Assembly (NCBI GenBank): GCA_038131955.1 | Contig: JAYPQK010000009.1 | Location: 186,001-250,000, forward strand | DNA: 64,000 nucleotides | Reading direction: 5' to 3' | Source: SHAN690 sp038131955 | GTDB taxonomy: Bacteria; Bacteroidota; Bacteroidia; Flavobacteriales_G; Salibacteraceae | In this document: positions 50,447 to 60,347 of the stretch, piece after piece | Numbering within the stretch: position 1 is the stretch's first letter | Layout: every line of letters begins with the position of its first letter | Notes under the pieces: model-generated | Told to the model about the DNA's origin: nothing | Databases searched by the model: none | The model's input: the letters and a program-made list of their open reading frames with translations, nothing else | Position numbers and translations under genes: made by a program

Positions 50447-53400
50447 ATGAGGGTTAGTATAAGGTGTATAGCGGTCGGTGTTGTTCTCATGTTCGTATGG
50501 CGTGGGGCTTTCACTCAGGTGCTGCCCCCTCGTCAGGCGAAGCCGAACGGTGATTCCGAACAGATTCTTCAGGACTCACCAAACGATGATTATACCCAAG
50601 AGTATGTATTGAATTGGTTGGGTGTCTATACCTATAACACCACAGATTTGAGAACGATGAAGGCCGTCGAATGCGCCCAATGCCGAAGGCAAGGTGATGG
50701 TATTCGACCTTACTGGGCCAAGCATATCAAGGTCTCGAGCTCTACCGACGGCATTGTGGCTCGTTTGAAGAATGTGGTCACCGAAACTATGCCTCAGGTG
50801 GAAACAGAATTACTGCTTCAGTTGGAGGTGTTTGAAGAATTTCAAATTTCAACCCAAGTTGGAACTGCGCGTGGAGAACGATTTGCGGTGGTCGAAGTGG
50901 ATCCCATTCGTAATCAAGGCGGCCGATATGAGAAGCTGGTCGCTTTTGATCTCGAGATCACTGAACAACGTTCATCCGAACGCGGTGGGCGAAGTGATCA
51001 CTTGTGGAAAGATAATAGCGTGCTCGCTTCAGGGGAATGGTTGCGGCTTTCAACCGGCGAGGATGGTATTTATAGGTTGACTTATGCCGATCTTCGTGAT
51101 TATTGGCCAAATCTCACTCCTTTTTCTTCTTCGCTTATTCGTTTATACGGCACCGAGGCAGGAATGCTCGACATGGATAACAATGCTGATCGGCCCGATG
51201 ATCTCGAACCGATCTCCATTTGGCTCGAAGACGGAGGAGATGGAAGCTTCGATCCTGGTGATTTCTTCCTCTTTCATGGTGAAGATCAAGTGATATGGGA
51301 AGTGGCAGATTCGCGCTTCAACCATGTTTCAAACCCATTTGCCGATTCTTCCTATTACTTCCTGAACATCGACGGATCTGGCGTATTGAGTGTCGTGCAA
51401 ACTGTAAATGGCACTGAGTCGCCCACGCGTACCTCTACAACCTATGACTTCCTCGATTTCCACGAGTCTGATCAGTCGAATTTGATCAAATCTGGTCGGA
51501 CCTGGTACGGTGAGCAGCTCGGTACAGTAGTTGAAATGGACTTCGGGTTCTCCGTGCCTCAGATCGATCGTACGAAGAATATTTGGGTGCGTTCGAGTTA
51601 TGCGGCACGCTCCGTCGGTAACTCTGGTGTCACTATGAGGATGGCCTTGCCGAATCAAGGAGGAGTAGCCGATACCAATTTTGTCAACCCGGTTGCCGAT
51701 GCCTACGGTGCTCTCTACGCTGACAACGGCACACTGAGCGTTTCAACAAGTCCAAAGGATGGCAACCTTCTCACTAAGATGGAGATCGATAATGCGAGGA
51801 ATCCACTGGCGGTTGCTTGGATCGATTTCATTGAGATCAATGCAAGACGCTCCTTGACATTCTTAGATCCGTACATGGAATTCCGAGATCTGGAATCCGT
51901 AGGTACAGGGAATGTTACTGAATACGTAGTTCAGTCAAACGAGCCGATCAGGATCTGGGATGTTACTGATCCGCACGACGTTAAGGAAATGACCTTTTCA
52001 GATGGTGTTCAGAATGGATTCAGGTTTACCCGATCCTCTACAGAACTGCGCCGATTCATTGCGTTTACTGAGGATGCATTCAAGAAGCCGAGGTTCTCAC
52101 AGCGGGTTGCGAATCAGAATGTCCACGCTCTTCAGGATATTGATTACCTCATCGTAGCACACCCCTCTTTCTTGAGTCAGGCGCAACAGTTGGCTGCTCT
52201 TCACGAAGCCATTGATGGATTTACAACAGCCGTAGTTACTCCGCAAGAGATATACAACGAATTTTCAGGAGGTGCTCAGGACATTACCGCGATCAAGGAG
52301 TTTATTCGAATGCTCTATTTCGAGGGGATGGAAAGTGGTGGTCGTCCCGTTCGATATATTCTCTTGTTTGGTGATGCGTCCTATGATTATAAGGATAGAG
52401 TATCAGGTAATTCCAACTTCGTTCCAACACACCAAATGTCCAATAGTCTATCGCCAACCTACTCAATTGCCAGTGATGACTACTTCGGTCTACTGGATGA
52501 CAATGAAGGAGAAGCGGCGGCTGATTACCTCGATGTGGGTGTAGGTCGACTGCCGGTCCGAACACGTAAGGAGGCTGACGATGTAGTGGCTAAGATCATT
52601 ACCTATTCTAACAGCAAAAGCTCATTCGGAGAATGGAGGAATAGGATTGCCTTTGTGGCGGATGATGCGGAACCTGGACTGGTGTTCTTACGCGACTATG
52701 AACAGAATGGTAAGATCGGACAGCGGGTCGATACGAGTACCCGTGATATCCTCATTCGAAAGTTGTACATGGATGCCTTCAAGCAGCAGGCGGGATCAGG
52801 AGGAGATCGATATCCCGAAGGCGCAGAAGGGATCAATGATCAGGTCAGAAAAGGGGCTTTGATGCTCTATTATATAGGTCACGGTGGCGAACTAGGTTGG
52901 GGACACGAACGATTCCTGGAAGTGCCAACCATTAATAAATGGGATAATTCACCGAGACTACCTCTTTTCGTGACAGCCACCTGCGAATTCTCTCGCTTCG
53001 ATGATCCTCGTAGAACTTCAGGTGGCGAGTATACCTTGCTGAATCCTAGTGGTGGTGGAGTAGCCTTGTTGTCCACAACCAGAGCCGTCTACGCAGGTCC
53101 GAATCTGACGCTCACCAAACAGTTTACAGAAGAAGCCTTCAATGATCAGCGCCGTCTGATTCCACGCTTGGGTGATTTAGTGCTTCAGACTAAGATCCAG
53201 ACCTTGGATGTAGGTCAGTTCTCACACTACAATAGCCGAAGCTTTGCGCTGCTTGGTGATCCTGCCCTGCGCCTGGCCCAACCGCTATTGGATGTGATCA
53301 TCTCTGAGATGCCCGATACAATACGAGCCCTCGAGAAGGTCAAGATCGCAGGTTTCATTGCTGATACCAACGGCACTAAGATCGACGCGTTTAACGGTAT

Positions 53401-54340
53401 ACTTTATCCTTCGGTATTCGACAAGAAAACCGAAGTTCAGACCATTGTGAATGATGGAATTGGGCCGTACTTCTACAAGGAATGGAAGAATGTGATCTTC
53501 CGAGGAAAAGTGAGCGTGAAAAAAGGAGAATTCAGTTTTGAATTCGTCGTTCCGAAGGATATCGATCGGTCATTCGGTATCGGTCGGATCAATCTCTACG
53601 CAGAGTCTTCTGACCAAGACGCCAGTGGCGATCATCGTGACTTTGTGATCGGAGGATTGTCTAAGAACCCGATCGCCGACGATGAAGGACCGAAAGTCGA
53701 TCTGTACATGAATAACACGGAGTTTGTTTTCGGTGGACTTACTGATGAGAATCCTGACCTCTACGCCGAGGTAAGAGATGACAACGGTATCAATATGTCA
53801 GGTAGTGGAATTGGCCACGACATCACCGCCGTCTTGGATAACGTTACATCCAATACTCTGATCATGAATGATTTTTATGAGGCCAAGGTCGACTCTTATA
53901 CCGAAGGCGTGATCCGATATCCTTTTGCTGACTTAGAGGAAGGTCGTCACTCACTGAAACTCCAGGTCTGGGATGTCAATAACAATCCGGGAGAGGCATA
54001 TACGGAATTTGTGGTTGCGAGTTCCGAGGATCTGGCGCTCGAACATGTGTTGAATTATCCGAATCCATTCACCACTAACACTCAGTTTTTCTTTGAGCAT
54101 AATAAACCAGGACAAGAATTAGATGTTAAGATCGATGTATTCACCGTTGCCGGAAAGTTGGTGAAGACATTGGATGGTATATATTTTTCAAACGGCTACC
54201 GTGTAGGTCCAATCGCGTGGAACGGACGAGATGAATTTGGGGACCCGCTGGCTAAAGGTGTATACCTCTACAAGATTGCGGTAAAAACTCCTGTAGGGGA
54301 ATCCATTGAAAAATTCGAACGTCTAGTAATACTGAGATAA
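50447..54340 (+). CDS. porU: T9SS sortase PorU
   Basis: 1297 residues from the ATG at 50447; a TTG six codons upstream is possible but less likely. A signal peptide precedes a long N-terminal region. The gingipain-like (C25) cysteine-protease domain follows, with catalytic His812 in YYIGHGGELGWGH and Cys846 in TATCEFSRFDDP. The C-terminal ~95 residues resemble a T9SS sorting domain (LNYPNPFTTNTQFFFEH, then GVYLYKIAV). PorU cleaves the C-terminal signal of cargo at the cell surface and joins A-LPS or a similar anchor. porV, its partner, is immediately downstream. Confidence 0.95.
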   Translation: MRVSIRCIAVGVVLMFVWRGAFTQVLPPRQAKPNGDSEQILQDSPNDDYTQEYVLNWLGVYTYNTTDLRTMKAVECAQCRRQGDGIRPYWAKHIKVSSSTDGIVARLKNVVTETMPQVETELLLQLEVFEEFQISTQVGTARGERFAVVEVDPIRNQGGRYEKLVAFDLEITEQRSSERGGRSDHLWKDNSVLASGEWLRLSTGEDGIYRLTYADLRDYWPNLTPFSSSLIRLYGTEAGMLDMDNNADRPDDLEPISIWLEDGGDGSFDPGDFFLFHGEDQVIWEVADSRFNHVSNPFADSSYYFLNIDGSGVLSVVQTVNGTESPTRTSTTYDFLDFHESDQSNLIKSGRTWYGEQLGTVVEMDFGFSVPQIDRTKNIWVRSSYAARSVGNSGVTMRMALPNQGGVADTNFVNPVADAYGALYADNGTLSVSTSPKDGNLLTKMEIDNARNPLAVAWIDFIEINARRSLTFLDPYMEFRDLESVGTGNVTEYVVQSNEPIRIWDVTDPHDVKEMTFSDGVQNGFRFTRSSTELRRFIAFTEDAFKKPRFSQRVANQNVHALQDIDYLIVAHPSFLSQAQQLAALHEAIDGFTTAVVTPQEIYNEFSGGAQDITAIKEFIRMLYFEGMESGGRPVRYILLFGDASYDYKDRVSGNSNFVPTHQMSNSLSPTYSIASDDYFGLLDDNEGEAAADYLDVGVGRLPVRTRKEADDVVAKIITYSNSKSSFGEWRNRIAFVADDAEPGLVFLRDYEQNGKIGQRVDTSTRDILIRKLYMDAFKQQAGSGGDRYPEGAEGINDQVRKGALMLYYIGHGGELGWGHERFLEVPTINKWDNSPRLPLFVTATCEFSRFDDPRRTSGGEYTLLNPSGGGVALLSTTRAVYAGPNLTLTKQFTEEAFNDQRRLIPRLGDLVLQTKIQTLDVGQFSHYNSRSFALLGDPALRLAQPLLDVIISEMPDTIRALEKVKIAGFIADTNGTKIDAFNGILYPSVFDKKTEVQTIVNDGIGPYFYKEWKNVIFRGKVSVKKGEFSFEFVVPKDIDRSFGIGRINLYAESSDQDASGDHRDFVIGGLSKNPIADDEGPKVDLYMNNTEFVFGGLTDENPDLYAEVRDDNGINMSGSGIGHDITAVLDNVTSNTLIMNDFYEAKVDSYTEGVIRYPFADLEEGRHSLKLQVWDVNNNPGEAYTEFVVASSEDLALEHVLNYPNPFTTNTQFFFEHNKPGQELDVKIDVFTVAGKLVKTLDGIYFSNGYRVGPIAWNGRDEFGDPLAKGVYLYKIAVKTPVGESIEKFERLVILR

Positions 54341-54426
54341 TCCCTTACCGAATGGCTATATTTGACGTCTTATTTGTACGCCTATCGTAGATATCTACTT
54401 CTAAAGACAGAAGGTTGAAGCATCAA

Positions 54427-55722
54427 ATGATCACAAACAGAGTTATAGGATTTGCCATCTTGTTAGGAGTGGCGGGACATTCCGTAGCACAAGACAATAA
54501 CCTACGAAGCAATACGCTTCAGTTGAACACGATTACTACTGCTGTTCCATTCCTGATCATCAATCCGGAAACACGAGGTGGTGGTATGGGAGATGTAGGT
54601 GTGGCGACGAGCGCCGATGCGGCCAGTTTGCATTGGAACGTAGCCAAGTATAGTTTCATTCAAGAGAAGTCCGGCGTTCAAATCTCTTACACTCCTTGGT
54701 TGCGAGCCCTAGTTCCTGACATCTCGCTTTCTTATTTGTCGGGATACTACAAGTTCGATCGCATGAGCACTGCGGCAGTGTCTATGCGCTATTTCTCTCT
54801 GGGAAATATTCAGTTCACTGACCAATTCGGAAACAGTACCATACAGTTTACGCCTAATGAGTTCGCCCTCAACGCCGGTTATTCACGCCGACTTGGAGAG
54901 CGTTTTTCAGGTGGTCTTTCTGCGAAATTCGTTACCTCGAACTTGACCGGAGGTCAGACCGTGGGTGGAGCTAATTCGAAGCCAGGTCGAACCATCGCCG
55001 TCGACTTGGGCGTGTATTACGAGAATGACGATCTCACCATGTTTGATAAGGACATGACCTTCGCATGGGGAGCTTCGATTACCAACTTGGGAGCCAAGAT
55101 CTCCTACACAGACGCTACTCGAAGAGACTTTCTTCCAATGAATTTGCGTGTTGGTCCTCGTGCTACATGGGAATTGAATGAGGCGAATAAGATCACGTTT
55201 TCATTCGACCTGAATAAGTACTTGGTTCCTACGCAGCCGAAGTACCAGCAGAATGAAAGCGGAACCTTGATCCAAGACAGCGAAGGTAATTTGGTCATTT
55301 CGTCGGGTATGGACCCGAATCGACCTGTTCCAAGTGCAGTATTCACTTCTTTCTACGATGCTCCGGGATATGGATCCTATGACGATGAAGGGAATTGGGT
55401 TCCTTTTAATGGAGGTCGACTTCGAGAAGAGATCAACGAGGTCGCTTTCGGAGTTGGCATGGAGTATTGGTACGCGGATCAATTCGCTTTCCGTACGGGT
55501 TACTTCAACGAGCACTTCTCAAAAGGTAACCGTAAGTTCCTCACGTTAGGAGCAGGTTTGCGTTTGAATGTATTCGGACTCGATTTCAGCTACCTGATCT
55601 CGACCTATAACGTTCGTACACAACAAGGAGCGACTTCTCCTTTGGCTAATACTCTTCGATTCACACTTTCGTTTGACTTCGCTGAAGCTGCGGAGAATGC
55701 GAAGGATGACGTCATTGATTGA
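54427..55722 (+). CDS. porV: T9SS outer-membrane protein PorV
   Basis: 431 residues from the ATG at 54427; a TTG at 54415 is an alternative start. A signal peptide (GVAGHSVAQ) leads into FLIINPETRGGGMGDVGVATSADAAS, a PorV hallmark, then an FadL-like beta barrel that ends in an aromatic strand (LRFTLSFDF). PorV shuttles cargo from the SprA translocon to PorU. It follows porU by 86 nt. The stop overlaps the ispF start as TGATG. Confidence 0.95.
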   Translation: MITNRVIGFAILLGVAGHSVAQDNNLRSNTLQLNTITTAVPFLIINPETRGGGMGDVGVATSADAASLHWNVAKYSFIQEKSGVQISYTPWLRALVPDISLSYLSGYYKFDRMSTAAVSMRYFSLGNIQFTDQFGNSTIQFTPNEFALNAGYSRRLGERFSGGLSAKFVTSNLTGGQTVGGANSKPGRTIAVDLGVYYENDDLTMFDKDMTFAWGASITNLGAKISYTDATRRDFLPMNLRVGPRATWELNEANKITFSFDLNKYLVPTQPKYQQNESGTLIQDSEGNLVISSGMDPNRPVPSAVFTSFYDAPGYGSYDDEGNWVPFNGGRLREEINEVAFGVGMEYWYADQFAFRTGYFNEHFSKGNRKFLTLGAGLRLNVFGLDFSYLISTYNVRTQQGATSPLANTLRFTLSFDFAEAAENAKDDVID

Positions 55723-56198
55723 TGATTCGAGTAGGCTTCGGTTACGACGTACACCAATTAAAAGAAGGAAGACCCTGTCGGCTCGGAGGAGTGGACATGG
55801 AGTCAGAATTAGGTCCGGATGGTCACTCGGATGCTGACGTGCTGCTACACGCCATATGCGATGCTATCCTTGGCGCTGCCGGACTTCGCGATATCGGCTT
55901 CCATTTTCCTAATACAAGCGACGACTTCAAAGGAGCAGATAGTCGCGATCTACTTACCGAGGTCATGAGGCTTACTGCTGAAAAGGGCTGGAGTGTCGGT
56001 AATATCGACGCTACTTTGGTCTCCGAAGTCCCTAAGATCGCTCCGCATATCATAGCTATCAAAGAACAGATCGCAAAGCTTTGTCACATTACTGTTGATG
56101 AAGTGGGCGTCAAGGCCACGACCTCTGAAAAGCTCGGTTTTGTGGGAGCAAAGCAAGGTATTGAGGCTTACGCGGTAGTTTTGTTGGAGAAAGTCTAG
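55722..56198 (+). CDS. ispF: 2-C-methyl-D-erythritol 2,4-cyclodiphosphate synthase
   Basis: 158 residues. It starts MIRVGFGYDVHQL, with the metal ligands Asp and His of GYDVH, then GHSDADVLLHAICDAILGA and DIGFHFPNT, all family blocks. IspF makes the cyclic diphosphate intermediate of the non-mevalonate isoprenoid route. Its ATG overlaps the porV stop, so it is translated from the T9SS transcript. Confidence 0.95.
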   Translation: MIRVGFGYDVHQLKEGRPCRLGGVDMESELGPDGHSDADVLLHAICDAILGAAGLRDIGFHFPNTSDDFKGADSRDLLTEVMRLTAEKGWSVGNIDATLVSEVPKIAPHIIAIKEQIAKLCHITVDEVGVKATTSEKLGFVGAKQGIEAYAVVLLEKV

Positions 56199-56207
56199 TT
56201 CCCAACT

Positions 56208-56693
56208 ATGAAAAAACAGATCTCTCTCGAATTTGATGAGTTCTCTTCGAAAGATGAACTGGACCAGCAAGGTCGAGCACTGGTCGAATCGGCCGAGGAG
56301 GCTTGTTCACTCGCTTATGCACCATATTCAAAGTTTTACGTTGGTGCCGTAGCCCAATTAGAAGATGGTACGGTGGTCGTTGGTAGTAACAAGGAGAATG
56401 CTTCTTTTCCCGCGGGAACCTGCGCCGAGCGTAATGTTCTGAACTACATCAGTGATCATTATCCTGGTGTCAAGATCTCTCGATTGGCTATTGTAGCAAC
56501 TGCGGATGGTTTTGAGATGTCCGGTACCCTTGCGCCTTGTGGTATTTGTAGACAAGTGATTTGTGAAGTGGAGAAACTCCAATCAACCCCGATCGAGATC
56601 CTTATGTCATCCACCTCTGGAAAGGTGGTTCGGGTGTCTCAAGCAACCGACCTTTTACCCTTTCATTTTTACGTTCCGCAACTGAAGAAATGA
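56208..56693 (+). CDS. cdd: Cytidine deaminase
   Basis: 161 residues. The zinc and catalytic sites are TCAERN (Cys and catalytic Glu) and PCGICRQ (two Cys). The N-terminal YAPYSKFYVGAVAQ block is standard. It deaminates cytidine and deoxycytidine for pyrimidine salvage. It is 9 nt from ispF and probably co-transcribed. Confidence 0.94.
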   Translation: MKKQISLEFDEFSSKDELDQQGRALVESAEEACSLAYAPYSKFYVGAVAQLEDGTVVVGSNKENASFPAGTCAERNVLNYISDHYPGVKISRLAIVATADGFEMSGTLAPCGICRQVICEVEKLQSTPIEILMSSTSGKVVRVSQATDLLPFHFYVPQLKK

Positions 56694-56732
56694 GCAATTC
56701 CTTTGGAATGCTGTTTCATCGTTATCAAGTTA

Positions 56733-56740
56733 TATTTTTG
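56733..56740 (+). promoter_or_regulatory. -7 promoter element (TATTTTTG) for pdhA
   Basis: TATTTTTG fits TAnnTTTG and is followed by CCAACCC; it lies 20 nt before the ATG of pdhA. Confidence 0.42.
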
Positions 56741-56760
56741 CCAACCCTTAGAGAAAAGCC

Positions 56761-57774
56761 ATGGCCAAGAAGAAAGAGACGAAGAAGCTGGAGTTCAGCA
56801 AGGAACAGTACCTAAAATGGTACAAGGATATGTTGTTAATGCGCAGGTTCGAAGAGACCTGTGGTAACTTATACCTTCAACAAAAGTTTGGTGGTTTCTG
56901 CCACCTTTATATAGGACAAGAAGCGGTGGCGGCTGGAATGGCCTCCGGAATGAAGAAGGGCGATAAGGTGATCACTGCCTATCGCGACCATGCTCATCCG
57001 ATCGCAATGGGTACTGACCCAAAGGTGATCATGGCTGAGCTGTATGGAAAGGCAACGGGTTGTTCTAAAGGTAAAGGAGGATCCATGCACATGTTTGATA
57101 CGGAGACCAACATGATGGGTGGTCACGGAATCGTGGGCGCTCAGATCCCAATGGGTGCAGGAATCGCATTTGCTGAGAAGTATAACGGAACCGATAATGT
57201 TTGCCTTACGTTCATGGGTGATGGTGCTGTGCGTCAAGGTGCGTTGCACGAAGCGTTCAATATGGCCATGATTTGGAGTTTGCCGGTTGTGTTCATCGTG
57301 GAGAATAACGGTTACGCAATGGGAACTTCGGTTAAGCGTACCACGAATGTGACGGATCTTTCAAAGCTTGGGCTGAGTTATGAAATGCCTTCAGAAAGCG
57401 TGGACGGAATGAGCGTTGAAGCCGTGCATAATGCGATCAAGAAAGCCGCAGATCACGCTCGCTCAGGGAAAGGACCTTACCTACTTGACATCAATACCTA
57501 TCGATACAAAGGACACTCGATGAGTGATCCTCAGAAGTACCGTACGAAGGACGAAGTGAATGAGTATAAGGAACGCGACCCGGTTTCGATGGTCTTGAAG
57601 ACCATCATGGATGAAGGGTGGCTAAAGGAAGCCGACGTCAAAAAGATCGAAGCAGAAGTAAAAGCCCAGGTCCAGGAGTCTGTAGAGTTTGCTGAAAGCT
57701 CTCCGGAACCTACTCCAGATGAGCTCTATAAGGATGTATACATGCAAGAGGATTATCCATACATCATGGATTGA
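56761..57774 (+). CDS. pdhA: Pyruvate dehydrogenase E1 component, alpha subunit
   Basis: 337 residues. The thiamine-diphosphate/Mg motif is GDGAVRQGALHEAFNMAMIWSLP (Mg ligands in GDG and the NN of VENNGYAM). LYIGQEAVAAGM and CSKGKGGSMHMF are conserved. With E1 beta it decarboxylates pyruvate and passes acetyl to E2. pdhC (E2) follows after 25 nt, but no E1 beta gene is in the window. An oxo-acid dehydrogenase of another substrate is less likely given the sequence. Confidence 0.94.
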   Translation: MAKKKETKKLEFSKEQYLKWYKDMLLMRRFEETCGNLYLQQKFGGFCHLYIGQEAVAAGMASGMKKGDKVITAYRDHAHPIAMGTDPKVIMAELYGKATGCSKGKGGSMHMFDTETNMMGGHGIVGAQIPMGAGIAFAEKYNGTDNVCLTFMGDGAVRQGALHEAFNMAMIWSLPVVFIVENNGYAMGTSVKRTTNVTDLSKLGLSYEMPSESVDGMSVEAVHNAIKKAADHARSGKGPYLLDINTYRYKGHSMSDPQKYRTKDEVNEYKERDPVSMVLKTIMDEGWLKEADVKKIEAEVKAQVQESVEFAESSPEPTPDELYKDVYMQEDYPYIMD

Positions 57775-57799
57775 TCATTCAATAAAGAAGATTTGAAGA

Positions 57800-59065
57800 A
57801 TGGCTGAAGTAATCAAAATGCCCAAGTTGAGTGACACCATGGAAGAAGGTGTTATCGCTTCTTGGCACAAGAAAGTAGGAGATCAAGTCAATTCCGGCGA
57901 CGTACTTGCAGAGATCGAGTCGGACAAGGCGACGATGGAATTTGAATCATTCCACGAGGGAACGCTTTTGCATATCGAGATCGAAGCAGGTAAATCTACC
58001 GCTGTAGACGGCGTGATCGCGATTATTGGTGAGAAAGGAGAAGATGTGCAAGCCATCCTGAAAGAGGCGAAGAGTGCTGCTCCTGCAGAAAAGAAAGAAG
58101 AGCCTAAGAAGGAAGAAGCCAAGGCTGCTTCAGCTCCTGCACCTGCGAAACCAGCTCCGAAACCAGCCGAAAAGAAAGCCCAGCCAAGACCGGTTGAAAA
58201 GGCTCTGAAGAAACAGGAGCTTGATGATCGAACTAAGATATCTCCGCTGGCACGCCGACTTGCTGAAGAGCGTGGTGTAAGCTTAAGAGGGATTCGTGGC
58301 ACGGGCGAGAACGGACGTATCGTTAAGCGCGATATTGAAAAGGCTTCCCTCAGCCAAGTTCCGCAAGTAGATAGATATCGTGATGTAGAGGTTACGCAAA
58401 TGCGTAAGACCATTGCTCGCCGATTGGGCGAGAGTAAGTTCTCAGCCCCTCACTTCTACCTGACCTTCGATCTTGATATGGATCGTGCGGTGGATGCAAG
58501 AAAAGCGATCAACGAGGCCATCGCGCCTGAGAAGGTCTCTTTCAATGATTTTGTGATCAAGGCAGCAGCAGCGGCTTTGAAGGAGCACCCTGCGGTGAAC
58601 GCGGGATGGCACGGTGATTTTATCCGATACAATGAGCACGTTCACATCGGGGTGGCGGTAGCTGTAGAGGATGGTCTTCTGGTGCCTGTAGTGCGCCATG
58701 CAGACAGCAAGCCAATGACACAGATCTCGGAGGAGGTTCGCGAGTATGCCGGTCGTGCGAAGTCTAAGAAGCTTCAACCAGAGGATTGGGAAGGAAACAC
58801 CTTCACCATTTCTAACCTCGGTATGTTCGGAATCGAAGAATTCACTGCAATCATCAATCCACCGGATAGCTGCATCATGGCGGTCGGTTCGATCCGACAG
58901 GAGCCTGTGGTCAAGGATGGCGAGATCCGAATTGGGAATCGAATGAAAGTGACCATGAGCTGCGATCACCGAGTGGTAGACGGAGCTACAGGGGCTCAAT
59001 TCCTGCAAACATTCAAGAAGTATATCGAGAACCCGATCGTACTGCTTGGTATGGGCTCTATTTGA
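57800..59065 (+). CDS. pdhC: Dihydrolipoamide acetyltransferase (E2) of pyruvate dehydrogenase
   Basis: 421 residues. One lipoyl domain (residues 1-80, lipoylated Lys in EIESDKATMEFES) is joined by an Ala/Pro/Lys-rich linker to a peripheral subunit-binding domain (ISPLARRLAEERGVSLRGI) and the catalytic domain, with HRVVDGATGAQFL near the C-terminus. It forms the core that transfers acetyl to CoA. The last 8 nt overlap the convergent M23 peptidase gene. Only one lipoyl domain is present, versus up to three in some enteric E2 proteins. Confidence 0.94.
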   Translation: MAEVIKMPKLSDTMEEGVIASWHKKVGDQVNSGDVLAEIESDKATMEFESFHEGTLLHIEIEAGKSTAVDGVIAIIGEKGEDVQAILKEAKSAAPAEKKEEPKKEEAKAASAPAPAKPAPKPAEKKAQPRPVEKALKKQELDDRTKISPLARRLAEERGVSLRGIRGTGENGRIVKRDIEKASLSQVPQVDRYRDVEVTQMRKTIARRLGESKFSAPHFYLTFDLDMDRAVDARKAINEAIAPEKVSFNDFVIKAAAAALKEHPAVNAGWHGDFIRYNEHVHIGVAVAVEDGLLVPVVRHADSKPMTQISEEVREYAGRAKSKKLQPEDWEGNTFTISNLGMFGIEEFTAIINPPDSCIMAVGSIRQEPVVKDGEIRIGNRMKVTMSCDHRVVDGATGAQFLQTFKKYIENPIVLLGMGSI

Positions 59066-60347
59066 TCGATTCGCTGCTGGCGAGCTCTGGTTCAGTGCTC
59101 GCCTCGCCGATTTTCTCGAGACGTTCTTTCCAAGCCTTCAGGTGTTCCTCGAAGGCTTTTTTGTATTCGTCTTTGATCGGTTCGCTTGCAGGGAGATCTT
59201 CCTGCCTATGGTCGACTTGCTTGCCGAATTTCCAAAAACGATAGCAAACGTGCGGACCTGTGGCCAGTCCGGTGCTTCCGACATAGCCAATGGTCTGACC
59301 TTGTTTCACCCGTACACCAGGACGAATACCCAATGCGATCTTACTCATATGTAGGTATTGGGTCGTGTAGGTGCTGTTGTGCTTGACCTTCACATAGTTA
59401 CCGTTGAACTTAGAGTAGCGCGCTTCAACCACTGTTCCGTCCCCTGTAGTCATGATCGGTGTGCCGGTAGGCGCAGCGTAATCGGTGCCCAAGTGAGCCT
59501 TCCAGCGTTTTTGTACGGGATGGAAGCGTCGCATGGTGTATCCTGAGGTCATTCGACTGAACTTAAGCGGCGCCTGAAGAAAGGCCTTTCTCAAACTGTT
59601 GCCAGTCTCGTCAAAGTAGTCGTATTTATCCTCTTGCTTGAAAAGAAAGGCATAGTTGGGCTGTCCCATGTGATCGAAGATGGCAGCTTTGATCTCATCT
59701 ACTCCAACCACCTCTCCGTTGACCTTCTTCACCGTATAGATCATGCGGAAAGCGTCTTTCTTTTGAATACGGTAGAAGTCGATGGACCAAGCATAGATGT
59801 CAGCCATCTCCATGGCGAGAGCGGGGCTGAGCTTTTGATCGATAAGGGTCTGATAGAGTGAGCTCGTGATCACACCTGACGCTTCTCGTTCTTCCAGGTC
59901 AATTGGCCTAGTGCCTGTGTAGATCTCCATCGTGTCGCGCAGGTCGTAAACCACGTAGTCGATGGGGGATGATTCGTAAATGAAGAACTCAGCTTTCAAT
60001 GCACTATCGGAGGAACAGATGAGGGTGAAGTTCTTGCCGGCATTCAACTTTCGAATATCATAGACCTTCTTTGATTTCTCTGCCAAACGATGAATTCTCG
60101 GATAGTCCACACCGTACGGGAGCAGTATATCCGCGAGGAATTGATTGGGCTGGATCTTTCCTTCTTCGACGTGGAATCCTTCAAGGTCGATCCCGAATTC
60201 TTCATTGCACTCCTCAGTGATCAAAGAATCGGCCGTCTCCATCATTTCCATCTCTGCGTTGTACTCACGCTTCGACATCAGGGTGCTGATCGCAATGATG
60301 CCGACAATGAGTATTGGAACAGCGAAGTACCAGTTTACCTTCTTCAC
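59058..60347 (-). CDS. M23-family peptidoglycan endopeptidase, membrane anchored
   Basis: 429 residues from a GTG that overlaps the previous stop as GTGA. One N-terminal transmembrane helix (YFAVPILIVGIIAISTL) is followed by an OPGP/LysM-like middle region and the M23 (LytM) domain at about 275-395. Its zinc ligands are in AHLGTDYAAPTG and TGPHVCYRFW. It should cut peptide cross-links of peptidoglycan and shape or separate cells. Operon order: DUF3108 protein, dioxygenase-family protein, this peptidase. Confidence 0.92.
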   Translation of the reverse strand: MKKVNWYFAVPILIVGIIAISTLMSKREYNAEMEMMETADSLITEECNEEFGIDLEGFHVEEGKIQPNQFLADILLPYGVDYPRIHRLAEKSKKVYDIRKLNAGKNFTLICSSDSALKAEFFIYESSPIDYVVYDLRDTMEIYTGTRPIDLEEREASGVITSSLYQTLIDQKLSPALAMEMADIYAWSIDFYRIQKKDAFRMIYTVKKVNGEVVGVDEIKAAIFDHMGQPNYAFLFKQEDKYDYFDETGNSLRKAFLQAPLKFSRMTSGYTMRRFHPVQKRWKAHLGTDYAAPTGTPIMTTGDGTVVEARYSKFNGNYVKVKHNSTYTTQYLHMSKIALGIRPGVRVKQGQTIGYVGSTGLATGPHVCYRFWKFGKQVDHRQEDLPASEPIKDEYKKAFEEHLKAWKERLEKIGEASTEPELASSESIK

